From Pelargonium cotyledonis (lineage: Eukaryota > Streptophyta > Magnoliopsida > Geraniales > Geraniaceae), in the NCBI GenBank assembly GCA_036897625.1, contig JAYMTA010000279.1, positions 1 through 32,463 of the forward strand: a DNA stretch of 32,463 nucleotides, read 5' to 3'. A model generated the notes under the pieces. The model saw nothing but the letters and a program-made list of their open reading frames with translations, was not told the origin of the DNA and did no database searches. This document shows, in pieces, positions 11,036 through 21,683 of this stretch; the first letter of the stretch is position 1, and every line of letters starts with the position of its first letter. The position numbers were made by a program, and so were the translations under genes.

Positions 11036-11228
11036 TTTCATTGTTAGTATCCATGTATTTTTCACCAAGTTGGGCCAAAACCCTAAGCCCAAAAGAAGCC
11101 ATGAGCCCATTAACATTATCCCGTGTTTTTCGGAGGTGTGGGCCCCACCTCATTACTTCAAATGGTCAGTCATCAGAACTTCTGGTGTTTGGCTTCAGAG
11201 CATCCAAAAGCAAGCAAGTCATCATCAT

Positions 11229-11253
11229 CTCTCTCTCTCTCTCTCTCTCTCTC
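11229..11253. repeat. (CT)n microsatellite in the NAC050/052-like upstream region
   Basis: About 12 uninterrupted CT units. CT/GA runs near plant transcription starts can act as GAGA-like promoter elements, but position alone shows that only weakly here. Confidence 0.9.
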
Positions 11254-11678
11254 CTAAATAAACTCCAAAAGTCACTTCCACCACTCACTCACTGATCACA
11301 CCAACTTTACCAAATTTTTATAGCTGCCTTGGGCTTGAAGAAGCCTTGAAAACATACACCCAATTAACCTATTTTTTTAATTATCCACATTTACTCCTGA
11401 AATGACCCTTTTGACCCCAAGGTACCACCCCTTACTTGCCTTCCGGGTCAAGCTTTCACCACTAACGTACATTAAAAACATGCCCTCAAAACTTTCCTTC
11501 TATTTTTTGGGAGCAAGTGCAATAATTCATTGAACCCAAATGAAAATATTTTCTTTTTTTTTAGAGAACACATTCAATTTATGATTTTTTTTTCTCTCTA
11601 CCTTGTTGAGATTTGACTGAATTAATGTCCAAAATTCATTTTGTTTTGTCCTAAGTTCTGACCTTTTAAATTTCTTTT

Positions 11679-11762
11679 ATGAATTTCTGTGGGCAATTTC
11701 AAGTACACAGTGGATATTTTGTTTCTTGTATTTTTGGGTTTTCTTTCAATTTTCTTTTTTAG
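11679..11762 (+). other. Candidate uORF of 27 codons in the NAC050/052-like leader
   Basis: ATG at 11679 to TAG at 11762 encodes an aromatic, hydrophobic peptide starting MNFCGQFQVHSGYFVS. It ends 144 bases before the main ATG. The T-rich run that forms its end (CAATTTTCTTTTTTAG) also looks like a 3' splice site, so the region could instead be the end of a leader intron. The transcript start is unknown, so translation is not shown. Confidence 0.3.
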
Positions 11763-11788
11763 CTGTTGAGAAAAAACAAAACCACACC

Positions 11789-11836
11789 ATGAAAATTCAC
11801 AAAACCAACCATTCCTTGTCATCGAAGAAACCCTAG
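11789..11836 (+). other. Candidate uORF of 15 codons in the NAC050/052-like leader
   Basis: ATG at 11789 to TAG at 11836 encodes MKIHKTNHSLSSKKP, a basic peptide. It ends 70 bases before the main start and would be in the mature leader even if 11762 is a splice acceptor, so it is the likelier of the two to be scanned. Confidence 0.4.
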
Positions 11837-11906
11837 TTGTAGCTAATTTTTCCCACCAAAATCGAAATCTACCACAGACCCAGTACTCAGCGAGCGTTTG
11901 TGCGAA

Positions 11907-14900
11907 ATGGGTCGCGAGGCGTCGTCGGCGACGGCGCTGGCTCCGGGTTTCAGGTTCCATCCGACGGACGAGGAGCTGGTTAGCTACTACCTCAAGCGCA
12001 AGGTCTGTGGCAAGACCTTCCGTTTCAACGCCATTTCCGAAGTCGACATCTACAAATCCGAGCCTTGGGAGCTTCCTTGTAAAATTTCCCCTATTTCTTT
12101 TACTGTATCTCATTGTGGGTTTGGTTTATTTTTTATTTGTTGTTAAGATTGTGCTGGGTTTAGGCTAATTGAAACAAAAATAAAATGAAAAGGAATGAGT
12201 TTTATATTTTTCTTCAAATATTTTTTTTGTGTGTGGTTTTATGTTTGATTTTCATTTCCTTGCGACCTAAGGGAATAAAGCAAACATTTTCGTGGGTGTT
12301 TTTGTTTGGCCTTCAAATTTTTTTTAGGGGATTTTGTTTTTGAAAAAATTAATTAAGTGGGATGAGAGTGAAGTGATGAACCAAAATCCAAAGGATTGAG
12401 TAGCAAGACAAGAGAGTGACCAGCTGGGATATATCCTTGTACCTGTTTAGTGCATTGGATTGTTAAAATGGAGTGAAATTGTGTGTTTATGTTTCTCTTC
12501 AAATGATAGTAAGTTTAGGCTGAAGAGTAGACGCCAGGAGCTGGGATATAGACTGGTACTTGTTTAGTGCTCTGGATTGTTTAATTGGAGCAAAGTTATA
12601 AGTATTTTTAAGTTGGGGTGAGGGTGTTAGATTTTTGCTTTTCTTTTTGGTTTGCTTATGCTTCTCTGTGAATGGTAGGTAAGTCGAGGTTGAAGAGTAG
12701 AGACCAGGAGTGGTACTTCTTCAGTGCATTGGATAGGAAATATGGTAATGGAGCAAGGATGAATAGGGCTACAGGTAAGGGGTACTGGAAAGCAACAGGG
12801 AAGGACAGGACAGTCCGGCATGATAATCGGACCTTTGGCATGAAGAAGACTCTTGTGTTTCATAGTGGTCGGGCTCCAGATGGGAAACGGACTGATTGGG
12901 TTATGCATGAGTACAGGCTAGTCGATGAAGAGTTGGAGAAAGCTGGGGCAACTCAGGTCAATCTCTAGTTCTGTGATTGTAGATTATGTGCTCATTTTGA
13001 TTTATTTATCTATTTGGTTGCTGTGGAGCTATAGAAGGGATTTAAGAAAATCAAGTTAGTGCTCTTTGTCTCTTATGAAATGTTGGACAAGATTATTGAA
13101 ACTTCATTCCAATGATATTACATTACATACAAGAACAGGAGTTTTGCAGGTAACGTATGTCGTATCAGCGGTTCAGTTGGTTGGTTGTTGAGGAGTACTT
13201 GACAAGAATTTATTTCAAATGATGTCTCTAATGTCATTTTGATTTTGAAACAATAATGAACTGAAAACTGACAATGCAAAGCCAAATAGTCGAACAGGCT
13301 CAATTGGTTTCCTTCTACCTTTTGCATTTCTGTAGCTTCTTATCCAATTATAGTTTTGTTTTAGGTGTGATTATCTGACAGTTGCTAATTGTATCTTGTT
13401 CTTGGTTGATTGAGTAGGAAGCTTATGTCCTTTGTAGAGTGTTTCAAAAGAGTGGTTTAGGACCACCAAATGGGAGCCGATATGCTCCATTTGTTGAAGA
13501 GGAGTGGGAGGATGATACAGCAGCTTTGGTCCCAGGAGAAGAGCCGGTAGAAGAAACAATGCCTGGTGATGATGCTTGTTTTGAAGCGAATGATGCTCAA
13601 CAGGTCTGTAATTTTTCTGAGTTCAGATCCTTTTTTCCTTTTGGTTTTGTTTCAGTTAGTCATGTCTCATCACGTGGTCAATACATTTATAATTGTATAC
13701 ATATCATTGTGTTAATAAAAGCATAGAACTTCGATATGATAATGATATGTTACCATGTAGTGCAAATAATGATCACCATCATACTAAATTGGTAATGGAC
13801 CTCGAATACATTAAATGATAATTCAGTCAACATATAAACAATTAACTGTGTTTCATATTCACTGGGCATCTCCTACATCTCATTATGTAAATTGCATTAC
13901 GTTATAGCAAGTAGCAAATAGGAAGAACTTGAAGTAATAAAGGAGTTGGATGCTAGCTATAAATATTTTTTTTAACGGATGGCTTGCATTTTCTTACTAT
14001 ATTTTGTGTTCCTTCTGCATTCATGAAGCTAAAAGAGGAGATAACGTGTGTTCCTTATTTGTATATGCCGTGGTTATTGAAAATCGTGATTTGAGGGACC
14101 GGTTAGCCTAATCGTTGTGAATCCTTCACGGTCAATGAGATAGTCTTGTACATTTAACAGTTTGCTTAGACATGAACGAGTAAGTGCAGTGCAACTGTGC
14201 ACGTTATTGAAGCATACATTGATCACAATGTCATAGCATCATCATTGCAGTGTTTAAAGGTGATCCCTTCCCTTGTTTCCTTCAAGTTTTTGATTGGGTG
14301 CAATGCAAGTAATTCCAAATATGTCTTGCCAATGGTATTGTAGCTATAGTCTCCCAAAGTTGCACTTCCCTTGTGTTTTTGTATTAGTCTTACATGGTGA
14401 GCTGGTGCCTGAAATCACTTTCTTCTTGTATACCTATTCCATTCCTAGACTTGATTAGTGACACCAATTGGACTGCTGTAATATACTTTTTGCCTTGCAT
14501 CTTCTTTCTATATAATCATTCAGAAGTGTAATCGTGTAGTTATGTTCTTGCGAAAGGAACGGGTGATTCATATGGTATCAGATGCTTTGACTGTCTTTGT
14601 AAGGATCTGGAACCTGATCGCCCTAGAGATATTCCTTGTAATTTTATGTCATAAATTTGGTTTTACTTGGTCTTTTTCAGCATGTTAATAGTCGGTCAGG
14701 TTTTGCCTTTGTGTTGGTCTACATGTCTATAGCCCGCTTTCTCTCTATGTCTACGTGTGTGCATGCAGGCATGCATGCATGCTTCCGTGTACACGTTCAC
14801 TTGCATGCGCGGGAAATACTATAAATCAAAGGCATACCTGCAAAATACCTGGATGGCTGTAAACCAAATAATGCATTAATGATGTAATAATTATGAGTCG

Positions 14901-16446
14901 TATCTTCAGTTACTTTCTATGTTTTCTTTGCAATTTTCATTACTTTGCATTTTTTTGTTGCTTTCGGGTAAAAGCGTTACCTTTTATGGCTTGCTTTGAT
15001 GTTTTGATTGTTTTCAGTCTCTTTCATATAATTGAACTTCTGATGAGTGGTAAGGAAATTTCAGTTCTAGTGACGCCTATTTTGCCGCTTATTTGTTCTC
15101 CTATTTAGTTTTCATTAGTTTCTGATAATGGTAAGTGGTTGAAATTTTCTTGCTTTTGCTGAAGTTGGACCTTATATTTGAAGCTTGTAACCTAACATGC
15201 GAAAGTTGATCTTCATTGATTGTAGAATAGAATAGAAGAACATAGTTGAGAGAATTACTATAGTTGGGTTCACCCAATGTTACTCCACGCTATTTGCCCA
15301 ACCTCCTTGTGATCTTCTATCTTCCACTCCTCATCTCATGTTCTCTACAAAACAAGGCTTCAGCTAGTGGAAGCCCTACGACGCCCAAGTCAGACACTAT
15401 TTTTCAATATTCTTAGAGTTCTAAGGATTTGTGTTCCCTCTGTTTATATTCATAGTGATACCTCGTATTACTATTTCTCTATCCTCGCCATAGCCCTGAT
15501 CTGCGCTTTAGGTCAAAGCTTATTGACTGTTTGTTGTCTTGTGCTGTTGTGCTGGTGCGAGGCCCATCACAGGAGAGGGGTGTCAATCGCCCTAACAGTT
15601 TAATTTCCACTTGATTGATCCAAATGCTATGGACTGATTTATTTTGGAAACAAATTCTTATCAAAGCCATATTGTGGCATTAATTGTAAACTGAGTAGAT
15701 GCTACTTGTTATGTGTTCGAAGAATTTGCCTTTCAGGTTGGCATTGCTTATTGAGTGTAAGATTGTCTCGGTTGTTAACTTCTACATTTCTGCGCGATGT
15801 TTATTTAAGCATTGAATAAATGAGCAATCTTGGGTTCTAAATGTTGTTTATATCTTTGTAGGATGCTCAGTCCATCGAGGAGGCTCCATATAGTAATACT
15901 GAGCTTCCTATACAAACTCGAAATCTTCTCGCAGTTTGCAAGAGCGAGAGATTGGATGACGGTCCAGAGCTTTGTGTGGTTAACCGGGAAGCACCCTTCC
16001 CAATTATTCAATACAAAAGGAGAAGGCAAAACGATTTGGATTCAAACCATTCAAATGGTTCAGACAATTCAACTAGAACAACAACGCAGGATCATACCTC
16101 ATCTACAACAACAACTGCAACAACAGCGACAACAATGACAACAACGAGAGGTACAAATCTTCCTTCGGCACTTATGGAGCTATCTTTATTGGAACCTATC
16201 GAGCCCAAAGTGAAAGCAGCTCCTCAGCCTACAACCGAGATGGCTAATCTGAATGCTGCATTGCCTTCTTGCTGCTTCAAATACATTAACAACTTGCAAA
16301 ACGAGATCCACAGGAGCTCCATCGATAGGGAGACACTGAAGCTTGAAATGATGAGCGCACAAGCAATGATCAGTATCCTTCAATCCCGAATCGAGTCCCT
16401 GAGCAACGAAAACGCCGATCTGAGGAGGTGCATCCAAGGCGCTTAG
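11907..16446 (+). CDS. NAC transcription factor, ANAC050/ANAC052-like (406 aa, 4 exons)
   Basis: Exons: 11907-12078, 12679-12956, 13418-13603 and 15862-16446, all GT-AG, 1221 nt in frame. This is a nuclear NAC DNA-binding regulator. The NAC domain covers residues 11 to about 163: [20 protein letters not shown] (subdomain A), [20 protein letters not shown] (B), [20 protein letters not shown] and [10 protein letters not shown] (C), [16 protein letters not shown] (D), and [13 protein letters not shown] (E). The family signature [13 protein letters not shown] follows. The tail has [12 protein letters not shown], a Thr-rich tract from CAA/ACA repeats (about residues 280-312) and a coil (about 356-402) with Leu-like heptads around [20 protein letters not shown]. 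This tail matches Arabidopsis ANAC050/052, known partners of the H3K4 demethylase JMJ14 in flowering repression; the coil is the reported interaction region. No membrane anchor is present. I first considered ANAC082 and dropped it because of this tail. Intron 3 is 2.26 kb. Confidence 0.92.
12403..12600 (+). repeat. Two decayed copies of the start of exon 2 inside NAC intron 1
   Basis: Real exon 2 reads TTGAAGAGTAGAGACCAGGA and then TGGTACTTCTTCAGTGCATT. Around 12518-12575 the intron reads CTGAAGAGTAGACGCCAGGA and then, after about 13 extra bases (CTGGGATATAGAC), TGGTACTTGTTTAGTGCTCT. Around 12410-12465 a second, worse copy reads GAGAGTGACCAG, CTGGGATATA, then TGTACCTGTTTAGTGCATTG. Both copies share the CTGGGATATA insertion, so one derives from the other. 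All go on with GGATTGTT and an A/T-rich TGGAG stretch corresponding to GGATAGG...AATGGAG of the exon. Both copies are non-coding now. Confidence 0.8.
14761..14782. repeat. GCAT-rich alternating palindrome in NAC intron 3
   Basis: GCATGCAGGCATGCATGCAT followed by GC forms overlapping self-complementary CATGCATG units in a purine-pyrimidine alternating tract. It is a microsatellite with cruciform or Z-DNA potential; CATGCA is also the RY motif core, though an intron position argues against a promoter role. Confidence 0.7.
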
Positions 16447-17859
16447 TGTAAGACGCTACAAGTGTAATCTCTTTGTTCTTTATCGTATTAGTCATCGTAT
16501 GAACTTGTCGACAGAACTTAAAACCTGTTTGTTGTGTATGTTTTGACATCTTTTTTCTTCTAATCTAAACTTTTTTATGTGGCTCTTAACTACAATTCTA
16601 CTTCTTGTCATTCAGATAGGGTTAGGTGTGATGCTAGTTTTTGTCTCTTGGACAGGTTGTTGTGAGTTTTGAAGTTCGATGCTAGTTTTTGTCCTTAGGC
16701 AACTAGGCATGGTTGGTGACAACTCTGTGGTTATGCTTTAGTATTTTTAGGCAAAAATAAGCTTAGTCATTTCATTAAAATATTTTAAGAGGGATTGGTT
16801 TTCAATTTTTTTTTTATAGGTAATACCAGCAACATTTAAAAAAGACTCAAATTATCTTTAAAAAAGATTAAAGAGACACAAACTTAATACCTTAGAGGAA
16901 TCGCTTGAGTCCGTTCACCCCCAATGGTTGTTGACTTTTTTAATCTGTTTCCCTTTGATTTCAAACTATTACAAAAGTGATGCTTCAGTCTAGGTTTCGA
17001 AAAGACACTTCATTTAGTGAATAAGCTCTCCTAAGTCGGTCACATTAGTATGCATAAAAAAATATAAAAAATTCAAAGGTTCAGAAAAAAATTTGTTTTT
17101 TTTATCAATCGAATCTCAGAGTTGGTAGCTCAAGAAAAGTAAGCGTTTTACAATGACTACTCTAATTAGGGGTGCAGGACAAAAACAAATGAAGTAAAAA
17201 ACTCAAAATAGTCCATCAACTTTAGTGTTTCTATCTAATTTGGTCATGAACTTTTTTTTATCTAAAATAGTCGATAAACATTTAAATATTGACTGAAAAT
17301 AATTATTGAACTTTCAAATATTGACCCAATTTGATGCATGTACTTTCAAAAGTTCAAATATCTGCATCAATATTTAAAAGTTTAAAAACTATTTTGAATT
17401 AAAAAAAATTATGAATCAAACGAAATCAAAACAATAAAATTCAGAGGCTATTTTGAGTCGAAATACAAAAACTCAATACCTATTGTGGGTCTAAAATTGA
17501 ATATTTTACCAAAGAAGAACCTTCTGGAATACAATATTAGAATTAGGCGAAGCTAGTAGGTCAGTGTCTCGAGAATGCCAGCACCGCAGCAGCTCGCGAT
17601 TCCCCACGTGTCGCGACGTGTGTGTCGGTGACTCGCAGTAAATCCCCAGCCGGTAATCGAAACATTCCTGGCAAAATGAAACCCACACACCAAAAAGACC
17701 TTTCAGACCAAAACCCCAATGGCCCTCGTCTCCTTCTCCGACTGCCAATTCCAATTCTCCGATTCCGATACTGATTCAAAATCCTAACACTATTCCCCAA
17801 TTTCGCAATTCGCATCCTCTCTCAACCCTTGATTTCACTTCATTGACCCGACCGGTAAA
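16447..17859. other. Intergenic region between the two NAC genes
   Basis: 16447-16800 is the 3' UTR and downstream flank of the first NAC gene; a GATGCTAGTTTTTGTC phrase occurs twice there (near 16630 and 16680). 17190-17420 is AT-rich with repeated phrases such as ACTTTCAAATATTGAC and ACTTTCAAAAGTTCAAATAT, typical of old interspersed repeats, but I could not define an element. From about 17520 the base composition becomes GC-richer, marking the promoter and leader of the second NAC gene. No gene is supported. Confidence 0.5.
17605..17612. promoter_or_regulatory. G-box/ABRE motif upstream of the membrane-tethered NAC gene
   Basis: CACGTGTC contains the palindromic G-box CACGTG (17605-17610) and the ABRE form ACGTGTC, followed 6 bases on by a second ACGTG core (17616-17620). 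It lies about 275 bases upstream of the start codon. Such pairs bind bZIP/ABF or bHLH factors; stress or ABA control is inference. Confidence 0.5.
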
Positions 17860-17883
17860 ATGTGTCGTATTTTTGGTTATTAA
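17860..17883 (+). other. Minimal uORF whose stop overlaps the NAC start codon (TAATG)
   Basis: ATG at 17860 opens a seven-codon frame, MCRIFGY, whose TAA stop occupies 17881-17883. The last A of that stop is the first base of the main ATG at 17883. If the leader includes this ATG, ribosomes would end exactly on the NAC start, which lowers or couples its translation. Confidence 0.55.
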
Positions 17884-20800
17884 TGGGCCGTGACTCGTCG
17901 ACTTCACTCGCTCCCGGGTTCCGATTCCACCCCACCGATGAAGAGCTTGTTCGGTACTACCTCAGGCGCAAGGTCTCCGGAAAGCCCTTCCGGTTTGATC
18001 CAATTTCCGAGGTTGACATCTACAAGATCGAACCGTGGGATCTCCCAGGTCAGCCTTATGAGTGTATCTGTGTATGGATGTTGAGTGTTTTTTTTAGGGT
18101 TTTTGGTTTGAATTTGTTGGTTTTGTTAGGTATGGCGAAGCTGAAAACCCGAGACTTGGAATGGTACTTTTTTAGTGGTCTGGACAAGAAGTACGGTAAT
18201 GGGTCGAGGACCAACCGGGCCACTGAGAAAGGGTACTGGAAGACCACAGGAAAGGATCGGCCGGTGAGTCACAATTCGAGGATTGTTGGGATGAAAAAGA
18301 CTCTTGTTTTCCATAGGGGTCGAGCTCCGAAAGGCGAGCGGTCCAATTGGGTTATGCATGAGTACCGACTTGCTGATGAGGAGCTGGAGGAAGCTGGAAT
18401 TGCTCAAGTAAGATTGTGGTTCAGTTGTGATTCTGTTGTTGGTATTTTATAGGTGTGGAAATTGATTTGTTGCTGGCTGTGGTTTTTGTTTGTTTTGGTG
18501 GGAAGGATGCTTTTGTGCTTTGCAGGATTTTTCAGAAGAGTGGCTCTGGCCCCAAAAATGGAGAGCATTATGGGGCACCCTTTGTTGATGAAGAATGGGA
18601 AGATGATGAAGTGGCTTTTGTGCATGGGCAAGAGATGCCACCTGATGAGTTTATATATGATGATGCCGAGGGCCATGATGTGTATGCTGAGGTCAATGAT
18701 ATTGATCAGGTTTGTGCTTTATTTGCTTATTCTTTTCTCTCCCTTTTGTTTGTTAATATTTGGTTAGTTTAATCATGAACTATGTTATTAAAATTGGGGT
18801 TGATCCCTCCGTTTGCTATTAACTGATGGAACATGAGAATGCATTGAAGAAATAATTTAATAGCTTAGGAATCAGTGTACTTGCTATCTGGATTGAAGTT
18901 TGAACTTTAAGCTTGATAGAGATCTCTCTCTGATTAGGCAGGTAGAAAGTTGAAATGAAAATGATTTAGTGAACTTGTTAGGTGCTACTTGCCAATTTAG
19001 TTAGGGTCTGTATTTTGTCTTTGTATGCTTGGCAATGCATGCAAAGCCCTCAATTATGTTTGTTTTTTAAAGTAATGGGACTACAAGGTTGATCAGATTC
19101 AATGAAAACTGCCTGATATTGTAGTTTTATTCAAAGCTCTTCAAATAATATCCCATTGAAAAAATCCAGCCATCTTTTTATGGATGCCAGTAGCAACAAT
19201 GGTCATGCGTATTGTATTGGTAGTGATATGAAATCATCTTAAGAATAAGATCATTCTGATTCTAGGGATTCAGGACCAATTTTATCCTCTTCTTTTGTAT
19301 ATTTTCTTCTAATAAGCATTTTTTGCTTTCAACCAATGATAGAACAGATTGTTATGGTATTTAGTATTTTAGATTCTTGAACAAAATCACCTTGCCCAAA
19401 AGCTTCAAATTTTGGATGGATGAAATATAATTTCATAAATTTGTCTTGGTGTAAAATTAATACTTTCTCTGTCCCAAAATGAATGTCCTCTTTTGTTATA
19501 AAAAGTTGGTTATACACAAATTATCAGTAATATTCTTATATTAAGTTAGGTAGATCCCCTTGAATGTCTAACAGGGTATAAGAGAAAAAAATCCAATCTT
19601 GACACTTATCACGAATTATCAGTAATATTTTGATAGTAAGTTAGGTAGAACCCCTTGAGTTTGTTAGAGGGTGTAAGCGAAAATATCTAATACTAACTTC
19701 TCATTTTCCCCCCAAAAGGAATACAAGACACTTATTTTTGGATGGAAGGAGTATATTATTAGCATTCTTCACAAAAGAATTTCTTCGAGTCTCTAGTTAG
19801 GTCCTGATTGGATTACTGTCCTTCTCTCTGATGGATCCAACAACTCTAATATGAGAGCGACTAATGTGCCTCCTTGCCTTGGCAGAAAATTACATGTTTT
19901 TTTTTTCTTTTCTTGGCCATGTTCCTAACTGAGAGTGTTGAGTATGCACTGCCAACTCGTGAATGGTATCATCTTTGCATGTTAGAAAATGTGTATCAAC
20001 CTGTAGCCGTTAAGCTAGTAGCAACTGTGGGACAGAGAGAGACTTGCTGACATAACGATTGACGATATAGGGAGATCCTCTTGGCCAGCAGTTTTATAAG
20101 GAGAAGAGCTGATGCAGAGGGTTGGGCCAGAGTCTGAAGGAAGTTTTAATCTCATTAGTTTATGTCCGACTTATAGATTTTTTTGATGTAAAAATCTCTA
20201 GAAAAAATCTATGTTTTGTTCATGGTATTGTTATGGTGGTCAATCATTGATGGGGTCGAATTTTTATAAGTTTCAGTCATGTTAGTCTTGTGTTATTGTT
20301 GCTCTCATGTCTTGAGTAATTGGAGGTTTCTGTTCATTGTCTTCCCAGCTTTTGGTGAAAATTTTCTTGTCTTCAATGATTGATGTAATCATTAATGCAT
20401 ATTTAAGTTTCCGAAAAACATGTTTCTTCTTCAGAATCTTGGCGCAGGATTTCCCTCTGACAATGCTCCCCAGCCCTTGAAATTTTATCATGGGGAAACA
20501 AGCAACTATGTTGAGAACTCTGAGGAATATTTTGAATATAAACAGAAGCCTGTGATCGTCAATGGTGAAATTCAATGTGGTTCGGAGCTGAGAGATGACA
20601 CGAAGTTTGTTGATTTACCAGAGCAGTATAAAAAAGCAGTTAAAGAAGAGTATTTTGTGGAATCTAGCGACATTGTGGATTCTGTAGATGTTGATTACTT
20701 GCTTGATGAACCGTACTTGGACACTTCTGATAATAATTTGACATCCATGGATGGATTGTTCTTAGAGACTAATGATCTTTCAGACACCATTGTGTCGGAT

Positions 20801-21683
20801 CCCGCTGGTTTTGGCATGCTTGATGATTGTCTTGCATACTTCGATGCAACGGATGACAAAATTACTGTTAATCCATCTCAGTTGACAGATAATGAAAACT
20901 CTGTGATTGACCAAGCAGCCTTGACCCAAACAGTAAGATCTTTGAACTTATCTGCATGCATTTTTCACGTGGGATATTGAGTTTTTGCTGTAAGTTAGTT
21001 TACTACTATTGATATGAACAAAGATGAAAATCATTTTTGACCAGGATGGGAATTGGGTGGATGAGCCAGAGTCTTCAGGATGCCAACATCTTGCTGAAGC
21101 ACATGGTCACAATGATGCATCCTCATCATCAATGCAGAATCCAGAAGCTCTGAAATTTGAATCTGGTAAGATTGAGTTAATTTGGCGTTACACCATTAGC
21201 TCCCCTTCTGTATTTTGTTTTATCACAAATTGATCTGGACTAAGTCCCTGATTCTTCATTTATGGTACAGATATAAAGTATCCGTTCATCAAACGTGCAA
21301 GTCAAATGTTGGGCAGCATGCCTGCTCCTCCAACATTTGCGTCAAAGTTCCCTTCAAAGGATGCGGCTCTTCGGTTCAATCAGGCAGGACAAGCCTCCAG
21401 TTCAGTTCATGTTACTGCTGGGATGATCCAAATAAGAAACGTGACTTTAACCGGCTATGGAATGGACTGGCCATTTGTTAAAAACGGGAACTTGAACATT
21501 ATTGTCTCTTTTGACCTCCAGGGTGATGTCTCGCCAGCCTTCTTGATGCCAATATCTAGCATATTCTCAGCCAAGACAGGGTCGACTCTGGTGCCAAGGG
21601 GCTGCTTATACTTGATGTTTATTTGGCTTTTAATTATTCTTTCGGTCAGTTTCAAAATAGGTTCATATATCTATACCAGGTAA
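17883..21683 (+). CDS. Membrane-tethered NAC factor, ANAC053/ANAC078-like (559 aa, 6 exons)
   Basis: Exons: 17883-18048, 18130-18407, 18506-18709, 20435-20932, 21045-21165 and 21271-21683, all GT-AG, 1680 nt in frame. The start gives [23 protein letters not shown] subdomains follow in order: [79 protein letters not shown], then [16 protein letters not shown] long acidic middle region fits an activation domain. The last 26 residues form one membrane segment (534 to about 556, around [16 protein letters not shown]) with a short tail, the hallmark of NTL proteins released from membranes by proteolysis. The closest known type is Arabidopsis ANAC053 (NTL4)/ANAC078 (NTL11), linked to oxidative stress, senescence and proteasome gene induction. 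Exon 2 is 278 nt with the same phases as the neighbouring NAC gene, so the pair arose by tandem duplication. Intron 3 holds a MITE. Confidence 0.93.
19461..19753. mobile_element. Stowaway-like MITE with an internal duplication, in NAC-NTL intron 3
   Basis: The left end reads TACTTTCTCTGTCCCAAAAT and the right end GACACTTATTTTTGGATGGA followed by AGGAGTA, imperfect reverse complements of the Stowaway type, with TA at each outer edge. Inside, a unit of about 73 bp starting ACAAATTATCAGTAATATT (19516) recurs as ACGAATTATCAGTAATATT (19611), offset 95 bp, with diverged ends. No coding capacity. Confidence 0.75.

Larger units (their letters stand above)
10079..11906. other. Intergenic region, eIF3j to NAC050/052-like
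   Basis: The first roughly 400 bases are the eIF3j 3' UTR. A candidate retroposon with a tandem duplication follows (10522-11035). From about 11050 to 11906 lie the promoter and leader of the NAC gene, with a CT microsatellite at 11229-11253 and short uORFs. No protein-coding gene is supported; the long minus-strand frames at 10595-11153 belong to the candidate retroposon or to shadow reading. Confidence 0.5.

Noticed and set aside
11907..16446. Assignment of the first NAC gene to ANAC082/ANAC103
   Set aside because: The QYKRRRQN motif, Thr-rich tract and [18 protein letters not shown] coil match ANAC050/052; the NAC domain start also differs from what I recall of ANAC082.
15952..16446. Separate 164-codon gene
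   Set aside because: It is the last exon of the NAC050/052-like gene; the frame continues upstream to a GT-AG acceptor at 15862.
18453..18767. Plus-strand frame of 104 codons rich in Met and Leu
   Set aside because: It is a shifted reading of NAC-NTL exon 3 and its flanks; the correct frame encodes [13 protein letters not shown].
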